64,000 bases of DNA from Paenibacillus pinisoli (GTDB taxonomy: Bacteria > Bacillota > Bacilli > Paenibacillales > Paenibacillaceae), in NCBI RefSeq assembly GCF_003605435.1, contig NZ_QXQB01000002.1, positions 248,001 to 312,000 of the forward strand. Direction: 5' to 3'. Positions 1 to 8,918 of this stretch are shown here, piece by piece (position 1 is the first letter of the stretch; the number at the start of each line of letters is the position of its first letter). The notes under the pieces were generated by a model. The model saw nothing but the letters and a program-made list of their open reading frames with translations. It was not told the DNA's origin and ran no database searches. Both the position numbers and the translations under genes were made by a program.

Positions 1-82
1 GGCGATGGTGCAAGCTTGCCGCTGCTGCAGTCTGCAGGACATTAATGTGAGCTTGCCGTTGCTGCAATCAGCAGGACACATG
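1..82. repeat. Two imperfect direct repeats at the left edge
   Basis: Two imperfect copies of a roughly 42-base unit lie side by side. Both contain an AGCTTGCCG core, then a GCTGC run and a CAGGACA end. Only two copies are visible and the array may continue left of the window. No coding signal was seen. Confidence 0.4.
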
Positions 83-128
83 AAAAGGGCAGTTCCAAGT
101 TGTCGATGACGACAAGGAACTGCCCTTT
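83..128. terminator. Strong hairpin, probable terminator
   Basis: The arms AAAGGGCAGTTCC and GGAACTGCCCTTT pair perfectly, and an inner TTGTCG/GACGACAA stem extends the hairpin. The minus-strand side is followed by TTTTC and the plus side by a weak T run. It could end a gene to the left of the window, or transcripts of the CDF gene that pass through the adjacent repeat array. Confidence 0.5.
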
Positions 129-130
129 CG

Positions 131-580
131 TGCGATTAACGGTGTCGGGCGGCGCTATTTGCGTATTTCTGCCACTTCGACGCGTGTAGCGGTGTGTGAC
201 GGCGCTATTTTAGCATTTTTGCCACTTTCGCGCGTGCAACGGTGTGTGGCGGCGCTATTTGCGTATTTCCGCCACTTTGGCGCGTGCAACGGTGTGTGAC
301 GGCGCTATTTTCGCATTTTTGCCACTTTCGCGCGTGCAACGGTGTGTGACGGCGCTATTTTAGCATTTCCGCCACTTTCGCTCGTGCAACGGTGTGTAAC
401 GGCGCTATTTTAGCATTTCCGCCACTTTCGCTCGTGCAACGGTGTGTAACGGCGCTATTTTAGCATTTCTGCCACTTTGGCGCGTGCAACGGTGTGTAGC
501 GGCGCTATTTTCGCGTCTCCGACACTTTTTACGTATCGGCGCCTCTTTGACATGTATAAGTGTGTAGCAGCACTATTTTT
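131..580 (+). repeat. 50-bp-period tandem array 1 (about 8 units)
   Basis: GGCGCTATTT recurs at 151, 201, 251, 301, 351, 401, 451 and 501, exactly 50 bases apart; a diverged last unit near 571 carries about 20 extra bases. Each unit has a conserved CAACGGTGTGTG-CGGCGCT core and a more variable part rich in GCCACTTTCG. The core is shared with the arrays at 54396-55240 and 57855-58372. The array sits beyond the 3' end of the minus-strand CDF gene. All units resemble each other throughout, so this is a minisatellite and not a CRISPR. Confidence 0.9.
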
Positions 581-620
581 CTGTCTCCCCGCATTAACCA
601 GAAATTAGCAGATACGACGG

Positions 621-1751
621 TTATACCTTCATCTCGGCGTGCTGGAGATGCGACTTTTCCACCTGAATGGTGGTGTGCTGGATTTGGAACTCTTGCTCGA
701 TGCGTCGCACAGCTTCCTGAAGAACCGCTTGGCTGCTTACGGTGTCCTCAATCAACACATGGCATGATAACGAATCCAGGCCGGATGTAATCGTCCAGAT
801 ATGGAGGTCGTGAACGTCCTTAACGCCGCTGATCCCGAGAAGCACTTCCTTAACTCTATCCGCATCAATCGTGATCGGCGTTCCTTCCATAAGAATATGA
901 ACGGTGGACTTGATGACTCCCCATGCGCTTTTCAAGATAAGGAGGGCAACAACAACGCTAATGATTGGATCGGCAATGTACCAGTTGAACAACATCATTA
1001 GAAGTCCTGCTATGATCGCGCCCACCGAGCCAAGCGCATCGCCCAACACATGCAAGTATGCGCTTCGGACATTCAGATTGCCATGAACATCACCCTTGCG
1101 CATCAAAGTCCATGCGCTGGCCAGATTGGCAAGCAAGCCGATGCTTGCGATAATCATCATGGAACCGCTGGCAACAGTAGGCGGGTCCTGGAAACGCTCA
1201 ATGGCTTCGGCTACGATAAATCCTGCAATGACGAATAACGTTACTCCATTCAGCAAAGCAGCAAGTATCTCAAACCGGTAGAAGCCATATGTTTTGTTGG
1301 GAGATGCCGGTCTTGCCGCGAACCACATAGCAACCAGACTTAGCGCTAAGGCTCCGGCATCGCTTAGCATGTGGCCGGAGTCTGACAGCAGCGCCAACGA
1401 ATTAGTGACGAGCCCGCCGACAAACTCCAGAATCATGATCGTAGATGTAATTATGAGCGCTATGAGCAGCCCAGCTTTATTGTTCGGACCATGATGATGG
1501 TGTCCGTGCGAATGAGAATGCCCGTGTGAATGCGAGTGCCCATGATTGTGGTTTTGTGCGTGTGAACCTTTTTGATTGTGAGTGTGGCTATGTGCATGTG
1601 AATGGCTCTGATGTTGCGAGAGTTTACGTTCATGCTTATGTGTATCTGCATTATGGCTGTGCGAATGACCGTCGCCGTGACGCAGCTGCTTCGCATTGCC
1701 TGATCCGACGATTGCTTTGCCGATACCGCCCCTTGTATTTGTCGTACTCAT
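621..1751 (-). CDS. Cation diffusion facilitator (zinc-type) with long His-rich N-terminus
   Basis: A CDF-family metal/proton antiporter of the plasma membrane, probably exporting zinc or a similar divalent metal; 376 residues from the chosen start. The cytoplasmic N-terminus (about residues 25-90) is extremely rich in histidine, mostly His-Ser and His-Gly alternations, and is followed by six predicted membrane segments and a C-terminal cytoplasmic domain. The metal-site pattern is visible in the segments with SDSGHMLSDA and HVLGDALG (His-Asp pairs typical of zinc CDFs). The ATG at 1751 has AGGAGG seven bases upstream and is preferred over an in-frame ATG at 1805, which lies at the mapped promoter. 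Regulation by the ArsR-family protein at 2368 is inferred from an operator-like palindrome over the transcription start. The metal specificity is not proven. Confidence 0.93.
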   Translation of the reverse strand: MSTTNTRGGIGKAIVGSGNAKQLRHGDGHSHSHNADTHKHERKLSQHQSHSHAHSHTHNQKGSHAQNHNHGHSHSHGHSHSHGHHHHGPNNKAGLLIALIITSTIMILEFVGGLVTNSLALLSDSGHMLSDAGALALSLVAMWFAARPASPNKTYGFYRFEILAALLNGVTLFVIAGFIVAEAIERFQDPPTVASGSMMIIASIGLLANLASAWTLMRKGDVHGNLNVRSAYLHVLGDALGSVGAIIAGLLMMLFNWYIADPIISVVVALLILKSAWGVIKSTVHILMEGTPITIDADRVKEVLLGISGVKDVHDLHIWTITSGLDSLSCHVLIEDTVSSQAVLQEAVRRIEQEFQIQHTTIQVEKSHLQHAEMKV

Positions 1752-1787
1752 ACCGTTTCCTCCTCTTGTATCCCTACACAAATTAAT

Positions 1788-1838
1788 ATATGAATATATG
1801 CTCATATGTATTATATGTTATTCATTTCCTCTTGGCAA
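1788..1838 (-). promoter_or_regulatory. Promoter with SmtB/CzrA-like operator for the CDF gene
   Basis: On the minus strand, TTGCCA (1838-1833) and TATAAT (1815-1810) are 17 bases apart. The start would fall near 1803, inside the imperfect palindrome ATATGAGCAT/ATATTCATAT (1788-1807). That matches the known ATGAACA-type inverted repeat bound by SmtB/CzrA/CadC regulators. The overlap predicts repression until metal is bound. Confidence 0.72.
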
Positions 1839-1865
1839 CTATTGTTTTAAAGCTTTTCACCGGTG

Positions 1866-2180
1866 CAGCTTCCGCCACGTGACAAGGCGGTCCGGTTGTC
1901 ACCACTTTCGTGGAAGCTACAAGGCGGTTCGATTGTCACCACTTTCGTAGAAGCCGCAGACGGTTCGCGTCCCACCACTTTCGTAGAAGCGGCAGACGCT
2001 CCGAGTGTCACCTCTTTCGCAGAAGCAACAAGGTGGTTCGGTTGTCATCGCTTTCGTAGAAGCCGCAGACGGTTCGCGTCTCACCGCTTTCGTGGAAAGC
2101 TGCAAGGCAGTTCGCTTGTCACCGCTTTCGAGAAAGCGGCAACCCGTTCGTGTGTCACTACTTTCGCAGAAGCGGGCAAT
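1866..2180. repeat. 36-bp-period tandem array (about 8 units)
   Basis: Units of about 36 bases carry a conserved CACYRCTTTCGTAGAAGC core and a variable middle with GACGGTTCG or AAGGCGGTTCG. The array lies between the terminator of the ArsR-family gene and the promoter of the CDF gene. Because 36 is a multiple of three, open frames run through it on both strands, but none has a ribosome binding site. The unit length differs from the 50-bp arrays, although the ACTTTCG element also appears in array 1. Confidence 0.85.
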
Positions 2181-2270
2181 AAGCAATAGTTTGCTCTCTA
2201 CACCCGGCAAGTGGGTGGCAGGTTCCATCCTACCGCCTCCCCTTCCTATCAGCTTCTCCATTAGGCACAC

Positions 2271-2324
2271 AAAAAACCACGCGCCGCCGCCCCCCATACG
2301 GGAGTTCGGCAAAACGCGTGGTTT
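2271..2324 (-). terminator. Rho-independent terminator of the ArsR-family gene
   Basis: AAACCACGCG (2274-2283) pairs perfectly with CGCGTGGTTT (2315-2324). On the minus strand the stem runs into a T6 tract. It lies just after the regulator's stop, so the CDF gene should depend on its own promoter. Confidence 0.8.
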
Positions 2325-2367
2325 CTAGCCAACACCTATTATTCAAACTTGCATAGTATTCTGCCAG

Positions 2368-2736
2368 CTATTCATGCTTCAAATGCTGAAGCGTCAACAC
2401 GATCAATTGCTCCACATGATCGTCGTCCAGGGAATAGAACACGGTCTTCCCAACCTTGCGCCGCTTCACGATGCGCATATTGCGAAGCAGCCGCAGTTGA
2501 TGGGATATAGCGGATTGCCCCATCCCGAGCACTTGGGTCAGGTCATGCACGCACAGCTCGGACTGCAGGAGCGCATGAATAATCCGTATCCGCGTCGGAT
2601 CGCCGAGCGCCTTGAACAAATCGGCGAGCTCGATCGCCGTTGTATCGTCAACCAGTTTCTCCTTAACGCTGCCAATATCCGCTTCCGTACCTGCGCATGT
2701 GTCGTCGCATGCTGCTGGCGCAATTCCATTTTCCAT
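2368..2736 (-). CDS. ArsR/SmtB-family metal-sensing repressor
   Basis: A small winged-helix DNA-binding repressor of 122 residues from the ATG at 2736. The recognition helix region reads LGMGQSAISHQLRLLR. The C-terminal helix has the CzrA/SmtB alpha-5 zinc ligands, Asp-x-His then His-x-x-His eleven residues later (D105, H107, H118, H121 in this numbering). It also has Cys10 and Cys14 near the N-terminus and Cys62/Asp65 in ELCVHD, which resembles the second (alpha-3N) site of SmtB/CadC, so both sites may be present. The start is uncertain: a GTG at 2751 is in frame, but the ATG at 2736 has the better upstream purine run. The probable target is the CDF exporter at 621-1751. Confidence 0.9.
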   Translation of the reverse strand: MENGIAPAACDDTCAGTEADIGSVKEKLVDDTTAIELADLFKALGDPTRIRIIHALLQSELCVHDLTQVLGMGQSAISHQLRLLRNMRIVKRRKVGKTVFYSLDDDHVEQLIVLTLQHLKHE

Positions 2737-2842
2737 CCGGCATCCCACCACATCTGATCTGAATTATTGCCCCCATTATAGCATTAGGCTTGCAACACTG
2801 CCACTATGAAGGGAAGACAGCTGCCATGGCAAGGCCCTGACA

Positions 2843-2871
2843 TTTCATCAAAAGCCGGAATCTACTATAAT
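2843..2871 (+). promoter_or_regulatory. Candidate promoter for the small ORF
   Basis: A consensus TATAAT lies at 2866-2871, with a weak TTTCAT -35 element 17 bases upstream. Confidence 0.45.
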
Positions 2872-2932
2872 GAAAGCATAGTTAACCTTATGAGCGAGCA
2901 TAACGTAAAGACGAGAGGAGGCTGGCCTTATT

Positions 2933-3094
2933 ATGTTCACGCTAAAGGAAAAACTGTACTTGCTTAAACTGCTTCAAACCGAGAAACGAAAGTCATTGTG
3001 GGGCTTGCGCAAAAGAGATCCCGTCCACGACAAGCTCGTTGAAAAGCTGGAGCAGATGGTCCGCAACGAACAGGTCAACAAGGAACATCTGTAA
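2933..3094 (+). CDS. Small hypothetical protein (53 residues)
   Basis: An ATG preceded by GAGGAGG about 12 bases upstream and by a TATAAT box. The product is basic and Leu/Lys/Glu-rich, starting MFTLKEKLYLLKLL and ending QVNKEHL. It is predicted to be helical with no membrane segment. No family was recognised. It precedes the YdjM-like gene by 143 bases on the same strand and could share its transcript. Confidence 0.6.
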   Translation: MFTLKEKLYLLKLLQTEKRKSLWGLRKRDPVHDKLVEKLEQMVRNEQVNKEHL

Positions 3095-3237
3095 CCGCAG
3101 ACGAGCAGCATTCGATCAACATCACGCCAGGCCGAATCAACACGGTTCCATTCTTGCCTGTTCATCAGGAATTACACAAATGTACGGAGCCGGGCGTTAT
3201 CATTCCAATCATCACGAATAGCAACTACGGAGGTTTC

Positions 3238-3882
3238 ATGAGAGGAAAAACCCATCTGGCAATCGGGGCGGTTGTCGGCGCAGGCGCTGCGGCCCTCTAT
3301 TCGTCCGACTTGTCAGAGAGTCATATGTATATCGGCATTGCGGCATTCTCCGCACTATGCCCGGATCTTGACGGCCCAAGCATTCTAAGCAGCAAAATTA
3401 CGAAGGCCAGCAAAAAAATTAGGGAAGTCGCGCTTTGGGGCGGCATCCTGTATCTTGGCATCATTTTATTATTATGGCTGTCCGGCAAGCCGATCCCGCC
3501 GCTGGCAGCTGGCGGCAGCCTTGCCGCCGTATTAATGGGGCTGACTATGAAGCAAGGCGCAATCCGCAACGCCCTCGTCAGCGCAGTCGGGGTATACCTC
3601 GTCTCGCTGGGCACATCGATGGATGAGCTGTGGCTAACCGGACTTGGCATATTCGTCATTATCGCCCCATGGCTGAAGCATCGGGGCATGACCCATACCG
3701 TATGGATGCTTCCGATATGGTGGTGGCTGGGACTGGGACTCGAGCAATACTTGAAGCTGGACGGCATCGCAGTTACCGCCATGCTGGGGTACTTGTCCCA
3801 TCTTGCCGCGGATACCCTCACGCCAAGCGGCGTGAAGTGGCTGTATCCGCTAATGAAAAAATCCATTAAGCTGAAGCTCTAG
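3238..3882 (+). CDS. YdjM/DUF457-family membrane protein (putative metal-dependent hydrolase)
   Basis: A 214-residue protein of the YdjM/YvsG (DUF457) family of integral membrane proteins, annotated as metal-dependent hydrolases though the reaction is not established. Visible family features are the N-terminal GKTHLAIG, the CPDLDGP segment, HRGMTH and the C-terminal YLSHLAADTLTPSGV, with several hydrophobic helices between them. The ATG at 3238 has GGAGG five bases upstream. In-frame codons further upstream lack coding character. No LexA-type box was seen upstream, although E. coli ydjM is SOS-regulated. Its stop codon overlaps that of the convergent rocA gene. Confidence 0.85.
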   Translation: MRGKTHLAIGAVVGAGAAALYSSDLSESHMYIGIAAFSALCPDLDGPSILSSKITKASKKIREVALWGGILYLGIILLLWLSGKPIPPLAAGGSLAAVLMGLTMKQGAIRNALVSAVGVYLVSLGTSMDELWLTGLGIFVIIAPWLKHRGMTHTVWMLPIWWWLGLGLEQYLKLDGIAVTAMLGYLSHLAADTLTPSGVKWLYPLMKKSIKLKL

Positions 3883-5432
3883 AAGCGTTCCGATACGACC
3901 TTGGCTTGGGTCAGCAGCAGCAAATAATCTCTGCCCCCAGCCTTGGAGTCGGTCCCCGACATATTGAAGCCGCCGAAGGGATGGACACCGACTAGGGCGC
4001 CTGTGCACTTGCGGTTAAAGTACAAGTTGCCGACATGGAATTGCTCCCTCGCCTGCTCCAGCCTCGCCCGATCGCGCGAGATCACCGCTCCAGTCAAGCC
4101 ATATTCCGTATTGTTCGCAATATCAAGCGCCGCATCGAAATTCGCGGCCTTGATGAAGGCGAGCACAGGCCCGAATATTTCCTCCTGCGCAATCTGCGCA
4201 TAAGGCATAACATCCCGAATAATCGTCGGCTCAATGAAGTATCCGGAGCTGCTTCCCTTCCCCCCGCCCAGCACCAATGTCCCTTCCGATTTCCCAATGC
4301 TGATGTATTTCAATATATTCATATAGGCCCTCTCGTCGATAACAGGACCAACCATTGTGGATAGCTCCGCCGGATTCCCCATGACCAGCGCTTGCGTACG
4401 CTCCACTACCTTTTCCAGCAGGGCTTCATAGACCGATTCCTCAACCACCGCCCGCGAGCATGCGGAGCACTTCTGGCCGGAATACCCGAATGCGGACGCC
4501 GTGATCGCTTCCGCCGCCAAATCCAGATCAGCGTCCTCCGCGACAATGATCGTATCCTTGCCGCCCATCTCTGCAATAACGCGCTTGATCCAGCGCTGGT
4601 CACCCTTCGCTGCAGCCGCCCGTTCATTAATGCGGACCCCGACCTCCCTGGAGCCGGTAAAACAGATGAACCTTGTTAGCGAATGCTCTACCAGGAAGTC
4701 GCCGATTTCTCCGCCCGCGCCAGGCAAATAATTCACCACGCCGTCCGGCAGCCCCGCTTCCGCCAGCAGCTCTACGAACTTCGCTGCGATGACAGCCGTT
4801 GGACTGGCCGGCTTCAGCACGACCGTATTTCCCGCCACCACAGAGGCCATGGTCATGCCAGCCATAATCGCAAGCGGGAAATTCCATGGCGGAATCACGA
4901 TTCCGACGCCAAGCGGAATATACACCAGCTCGTTGTCTTCGCCAGAAAGCGGAATAAGCGGCTGCCGCTCGGACAATCGCTCCATTTCTCTTCCGTAATA
5001 TTCCATGAAATCGATCGCTTCCGCCGTATCTCCGTCGGCCTCCGTCCAGGACTTGCCCGCCTCGTAGACGAGCCATGCGGAAAACTCGTGTTTTCTGCGG
5101 CGCAATATAGCAGCTGCTTTGTACAGCACGCGCGCCCTGGCAGACGGAGCGACCCGTTTCCATTGTTCAAACGCAGCTGCGGCTGACAGCATCGCTCGAT
5201 GAGCATGCTCCGTATCGGCCTGCGATACCGTTCCGACCGTTTGTTTAATTTCAGCAGGGTTGATCGACTTCCGTTTCGTCGTCGTTTCCACATAATCGGA
5301 GCCAATCTTCAGATGATACTCCCGGCCAAGCTGTGATTCAACAATCCGCAGCGCAGCCTGAAACTCGGCAATGGCATCGCTCTGGGTGAAATCGGTAAAC
5401 GGCTCGTTCCGAAACGGTTCCCGCACAGTCAT
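3879..5432 (-). CDS. rocA: L-glutamate gamma-semialdehyde (1-pyrroline-5-carboxylate) dehydrogenase
   Basis: Oxidises glutamate semialdehyde to glutamate with NAD+, the last step of proline and arginine catabolism; cytoplasmic. The 517-residue length and the N-terminal EPFTDF match the RocA/PutC monofunctional family. Catalytic features are E288 in IAEMGGKD, the nucleophile C322 in SGQKCSA, and the PPWNFP substrate/cofactor segment. No proline dehydrogenase or arginase gene is nearby, so it appears to be a stand-alone copy. The ATG at 5432 has GGGGGAG immediately upstream; a GTG two codons later has better spacing and may be the true start. Confidence 0.95.
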   Translation of the reverse strand: MTVREPFRNEPFTDFTQSDAIAEFQAALRIVESQLGREYHLKIGSDYVETTTKRKSINPAEIKQTVGTVSQADTEHAHRAMLSAAAAFEQWKRVAPSARARVLYKAAAILRRRKHEFSAWLVYEAGKSWTEADGDTAEAIDFMEYYGREMERLSERQPLIPLSGEDNELVYIPLGVGIVIPPWNFPLAIMAGMTMASVVAGNTVVLKPASPTAVIAAKFVELLAEAGLPDGVVNYLPGAGGEIGDFLVEHSLTRFICFTGSREVGVRINERAAAAKGDQRWIKRVIAEMGGKDTIIVAEDADLDLAAEAITASAFGYSGQKCSACSRAVVEESVYEALLEKVVERTQALVMGNPAELSTMVGPVIDERAYMNILKYISIGKSEGTLVLGGGKGSSSGYFIEPTIIRDVMPYAQIAQEEIFGPVLAFIKAANFDAALDIANNTEYGLTGAVISRDRARLEQAREQFHVGNLYFNRKCTGALVGVHPFGGFNMSGTDSKAGGRDYLLLLTQAKVVSERF

Positions 5433-5532
5433 CTCCCCCTATGCATAAGGTTCACTTCACACCCGGTGTAAAGTTGCTCTTCTTGAACTTTATGCGGGAG
5501 AGAGGCCGCTCATAACAAACTCCGGCGCAAGT

Positions 5533-5832
5533 CTAGTCCTCGATCGGCTGGGCAACCTGCTCCTTGCAGAACGCATCGATGAACTGCTCTTCTTCCTCCG
5601 TCATCTCCATATCGATATAAGAGCCTCTAGCCGCATTCAGAAATTCATATTTGACGATTCGCGAAGCTTCATCATCCTTCATATAGACGACACGCAATCG
5701 TACGCCCTCTTCCGAATAAAGCTCGTCCTCTTCATCCACCTCAAGCTCCAGCAACAGCTCATAGCGCTCTCCCGTCAAAATGCCAAACGGATCCTTCATC
5801 CGTTCAATCGTGTATTCTCTAATTTCGAACAT
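5533..5832 (-). CDS. DUF6509 family protein
   Basis: A 99-residue acidic protein starting MFEIREYTIE with the segment KDPFGILTGERYE, as in the uncharacterised DUF6509 family of Bacilli. There is no signal peptide or membrane segment. The start at 5832 is set by AGGAGG about seven bases upstream; the longer open frame to 5931 runs over the ppaC terminator and is rejected. Function unknown. Confidence 0.85.
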   Translation of the reverse strand: MFEIREYTIERMKDPFGILTGERYELLLELEVDEEDELYSEEGVRLRVVYMKDDEASRIVKYEFLNAARGSYIDMEMTEEEEQFIDAFCKEQVAQPIED

Positions 5833-5885
5833 ATCGTATCCTCCTGATCTTGCCCCTGCATCACGGGCACATACAAGTATAACGC

Positions 5886-5926
5886 AAAAAGCAGCCCAAA
5901 GCTTCATAAAAGAAGCTGTGGACTGC
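5886..5926 (-). terminator. Rho-independent terminator of ppaC
   Basis: On the minus strand GCAGTCCACAGCTTC and GAAGCTTTGGGCTGC form a 15-pair stem with one wobble and one mismatch, followed by T5. It separates ppaC from the DUF6509 gene. Confidence 0.8.
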
Positions 5927-5957
5927 CTCATATCATTGAGAAGTATTCGCGTAAAAC

Positions 5958-6890
5958 TTACAGCGCGCTCAGCGTTTCCGTCAGAACCGGAACGATCTGC
6001 GATTTGCGGGATACGACGCCTTTCAGCAGCGCTTTGTTGTTTTCGAGCGATACATTGTATGCTTTCTCGACTGCTTCCGCTTTGTTGCCAAGCGCCAGCG
6101 CAATAGAGTCGTTGTTCAAGATGTCTGTAACAACAAGCACGAACAGATCAAGGCCTTTCGCTGCGATGATTCCGTTCAGCGCGCTCTCCAGCTCCGCTTG
6201 ACGGTTCAGCACATCATTCGTATCCACCGCGTTCACTTGCGCGATTTCAACCTTGTAGCTGCCCATTGCGAATTCCTTCGCATCCAGGGAAATCAATTGC
6301 TCGATGGTTTTGTCACTCAGATCAGCGCCTGCTTTAAGCATGTCCAATCCGTAAGCATCCGCGTCCACGCCTGCGATCTCTGCAAGCTCGCGAGCTGCCG
6401 CAACGTCTTGCTCCGTGCAAGTCGGGGATTTGAACAACAGGGAATCCGAGATAATAGCGGAAAGCATCAGGCCTGCGATTTCTTTGCGGATGGCAATGCC
6501 GTTTTCCTTGTACAGCTTGTTCAAAATCGTAGCTGTGCAGCCAACGGGCTCAGCGCGGAAGTACAGCGGGCCAGCTGTCTCAAAGTTCGCAATGCGGTGA
6601 TGGTCGATAACTTCAACAACGCGCACTTTATCAATGTCGTTGGCGCTTTGCTGGCGCTCGTTATGGTCGACAAGTATAACGTCCTTCACTTCGTCTGCAA
6701 CGTTCTCTACCAGACGCGGCGCTGCAATGCCGAAGTAGTTCAGCGCGTATTGCGTCTCGCCGTTCACTTCGCCGAGGCGAACCGCTTCAACGTCAGCACC
6801 CAGCTTGCTTTTCAGCTCCGCATACGCGATTGCCGAAGTAATTGTGTCCGTGTCCGGGTTTTTGTGCCCGAAAATAAGCGTTTTTGCCAT
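5958..6890 (-). CDS. ppaC: Manganese-dependent inorganic pyrophosphatase
   Basis: Class II (DHH family) cytoplasmic pyrophosphatase, 310 residues, hydrolysing pyrophosphate to phosphate. The ligands are in GHKNPDTDT near the N-terminus, VDHNE, the DHH triad of VIDHHR, and the C-terminal SRKSQIVP substrate-binding segment of the DHHA2 domain. There is no CBS insert, so this is the short constitutive form. AAGGAG lies about nine bases before the ATG. It is a single gene with its own terminator. Confidence 0.97.
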   Translation of the reverse strand: MAKTLIFGHKNPDTDTITSAIAYAELKSKLGADVEAVRLGEVNGETQYALNYFGIAAPRLVENVADEVKDVILVDHNERQQSANDIDKVRVVEVIDHHRIANFETAGPLYFRAEPVGCTATILNKLYKENGIAIRKEIAGLMLSAIISDSLLFKSPTCTEQDVAAARELAEIAGVDADAYGLDMLKAGADLSDKTIEQLISLDAKEFAMGSYKVEIAQVNAVDTNDVLNRQAELESALNGIIAAKGLDLFVLVVTDILNNDSIALALGNKAEAVEKAYNVSLENNKALLKGVVSRKSQIVPVLTETLSAL

Positions 6891-7028
6891 GATCCATACT
6901 CCTTAACGAATAGATTTGGCCCCTCGCGACCATTCGCTCGCGTCAGCCCGTTTGAATTGATTATACACTATTACCGATTATAACCTTAAGTCCACCTTAT
7001 TCCTATACCTTTACACTGAATTAAATGC

Positions 7029-7064
7029 AAAAAAAATGCGGCTGCCTACCATAGGCCGCCGCAT
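7029..7064 (-). terminator. Rho-independent terminator of the chemoreceptor gene
   Basis: ATGCGGC and GCCGCAT arms form a hairpin that runs into a T7-T8 tract on the minus strand, directly after the chemoreceptor stop. Confidence 0.82.
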
Positions 7065-7081
7065 CCCTTCTATGATCGCTC

Positions 7082-8803
7082 TTATACAATAAACCGCTTG
7101 TTGAGCGAAGTCAGCTCATCGGACATCCGCCTGAGCGATTCCGCGGAGGCCGACACCTCGTCCATCGATACGATCTGGGTATTGGAGCTGCTTGCAATGC
7201 CCTCGAAGTGCTGCGCCGCTTGCCGCGAAATCTGCTCCATCTCCTCCACGGAAGCCGCTACCTCCTCTGACTCCGCCGATACTTCCTGCGACGCAGAGGA
7301 TACCTCCAGCAGCTGCGCGTGAACCTCGCCCAAGCCCTTCACGATCGAGCTGAATGTCTGGCCTGCCTCCCGCACGCTAGCCAAGCCGGCATGAACCTTA
7401 TCCGCGTTGCCTGCCATCCCTGCGGTGAGGCGGGCGGTCTGCTCCTGCGTCTTGGAGATCAGCTCCGCGATTTGCACAGCAAAGGCCTGGGACTGGGCAG
7501 CGAGCTTGCGCACCTGCTCCGCCACGACGGCGAAGCCCCGCCCGTTCTCTCCTGCATGCGCCGCTTCGATCGCCGCATTGAGCGCAAGCAGATTCGTCTG
7601 GTCGGCTATATCGGACATCATCGTCGTAATCTCGCCTATCTCATCCGATTGGCTCTCCAGTTCCTTCGTCGCAGCCAGCATCGCTTCTGCCGCTTCGCCA
7701 ATCGCCTCCATCTCCGCCATCGTCTGCCGGATCAGCGCATGGCCCCTGTCCGAATGCTCCTTCGTCTCTTGCGCCACATCCGATACAATCGAGGCCGACT
7801 CCGTAATGCGCAGCATGCTGCGGGTCATCCCCTCGACGGCCCTCGTCATGTCAGCCGCGCGGTTCACCTGGATGTGAGCTCCGCCGGATGCCTCTTGAAT
7901 GCTCTCGGCAATATGACGGCTCGCCTCCGTTGTTGAGCGGGCGTGCTGCGACACATCCTCCGAAGCGGAGAGCAGCCGCTCCGATTTGTCTCGCATGCTG
8001 CGGATGACAGATCTCGTATTGGATACGAGCTGCTGGAACGTATGCGCCAGATTCCCGATCTCGTCCTTGCGGCGAATCGCAATGTCTACCGTCATATCGC
8101 CTTCCCGCACCTTCGCTACCTGATTCGTCAATTGATTAAGCGGCTTGGTCAGATAGCTCGCCAGCGCCACGACAAGCGCGATCCCCGCTATTACGATGGC
8201 CAGCGCCACCCATAACGTTGTTTTCGTATTCTGGGACATCAGCGCATACACATTCGTGGCATCAAAGTCCGCTCCCATAATGCCCAGCAGCTTGCCAGCG
8301 CTATCGGTCAACGGCACATAAGCGGTAATTGTAGCTCCGTATTCATCGTCATTCGTCAGCTCGCCTACGACAGACCTGCTCTCGGCGAAAGCCTGAATCA
8401 TGCCCTCGTAGCCGTTCTCCTCACGCGTGCCTATAGGGGAGAAGTCATCCTCCGCCACATCCTCGGGCGCTCCGTCCACCATATAGTAATAATAAGCCTC
8501 GCCGTTCTCTTCGCCTCGTGCAAGCGTATACAAATATTTCAGTCCATTGGTTTCCCGAAGCGCATTCATCTGTGCCCGAAGCTCCTGATAATAGGGCGTC
8601 TCTCCCGCTTCCACTGACAGCTCCGCATATCTCTCTTTATCAATCAGCGAAGCTGCGCTTTCCGCTACGGTCTGCGCCTGCGCGCCAAGCGAATTCTCCA
8701 CCAGGCTCATCGACGAGCGGTAGATCGTAATGCCAAGCACCGCAACCGCCGCAATAATCAAGCACGAGAAAAACAATACCATTCTGGTCAACAATCGATT
8801 CAA
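7082..8803 (-). CDS. Methyl-accepting chemotaxis protein
   Basis: A 573-residue membrane chemoreceptor signalling to CheA/CheW. It has a first membrane helix at about 8-28, an extracellular sensor region (about 30-190) resembling Cache/PAS sensors, a second helix at about 196-217, a HAMP domain ending near 270, and a long coiled-coil methylation/signalling domain. The hairpin tip is diagnostic: [19 protein letters not shown], then [15 protein letters not shown]. The start codon is TTG, with AAGGGG nine bases upstream. The ligand is unknown. The gene stands alone, with its own terminator. Confidence 0.96.
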   Translation of the reverse strand: MNRLLTRMVLFFSCLIIAAVAVLGITIYRSSMSLVENSLGAQAQTVAESAASLIDKERYAELSVEAGETPYYQELRAQMNALRETNGLKYLYTLARGEENGEAYYYYMVDGAPEDVAEDDFSPIGTREENGYEGMIQAFAESRSVVGELTNDDEYGATITAYVPLTDSAGKLLGIMGADFDATNVYALMSQNTKTTLWVALAIVIAGIALVVALASYLTKPLNQLTNQVAKVREGDMTVDIAIRRKDEIGNLAHTFQQLVSNTRSVIRSMRDKSERLLSASEDVSQHARSTTEASRHIAESIQEASGGAHIQVNRAADMTRAVEGMTRSMLRITESASIVSDVAQETKEHSDRGHALIRQTMAEMEAIGEAAEAMLAATKELESQSDEIGEITTMMSDIADQTNLLALNAAIEAAHAGENGRGFAVVAEQVRKLAAQSQAFAVQIAELISKTQEQTARLTAGMAGNADKVHAGLASVREAGQTFSSIVKGLGEVHAQLLEVSSASQEVSAESEEVAASVEEMEQISRQAAQHFEGIASSSNTQIVSMDEVSASAESLRRMSDELTSLNKRFIV

Positions 8804-8881
8804 GCCAATACCCCTTCCCGAAAATGGAAAAAATCACATGACACTATCTTACAGGATTCGAGCTGTTTCGCGCTACAGCAA

Positions 8882-8910
8882 ATAATAAAGGAGCGCCCAT
8901 AAGGCGCTCC
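8882..8910 (-). terminator. Terminator of the isomerase/oxidoreductase operon
   Basis: GGAGCGCC and GGCGCTCC pair perfectly around a five-base loop, followed on the minus strand by a T-rich run, nine bases after the last gene of the operon. Confidence 0.8.
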
Positions 8911-8918
8911 CTGCGTTA

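Noticed and set aside
1863-2189. Repeat protein encoded by the 36-bp array
   Set aside because: Frames stay open only because the period is a multiple of three; no ribosome binding site, and the translated units are not conserved as protein repeats throughout.
5833-5931. Signal-peptide-like extension of the DUF6509 protein
   Set aside because: The hydrophobic extension reads through the ppaC terminator hairpin; AGGAGG sits directly before the ATG at 5832.
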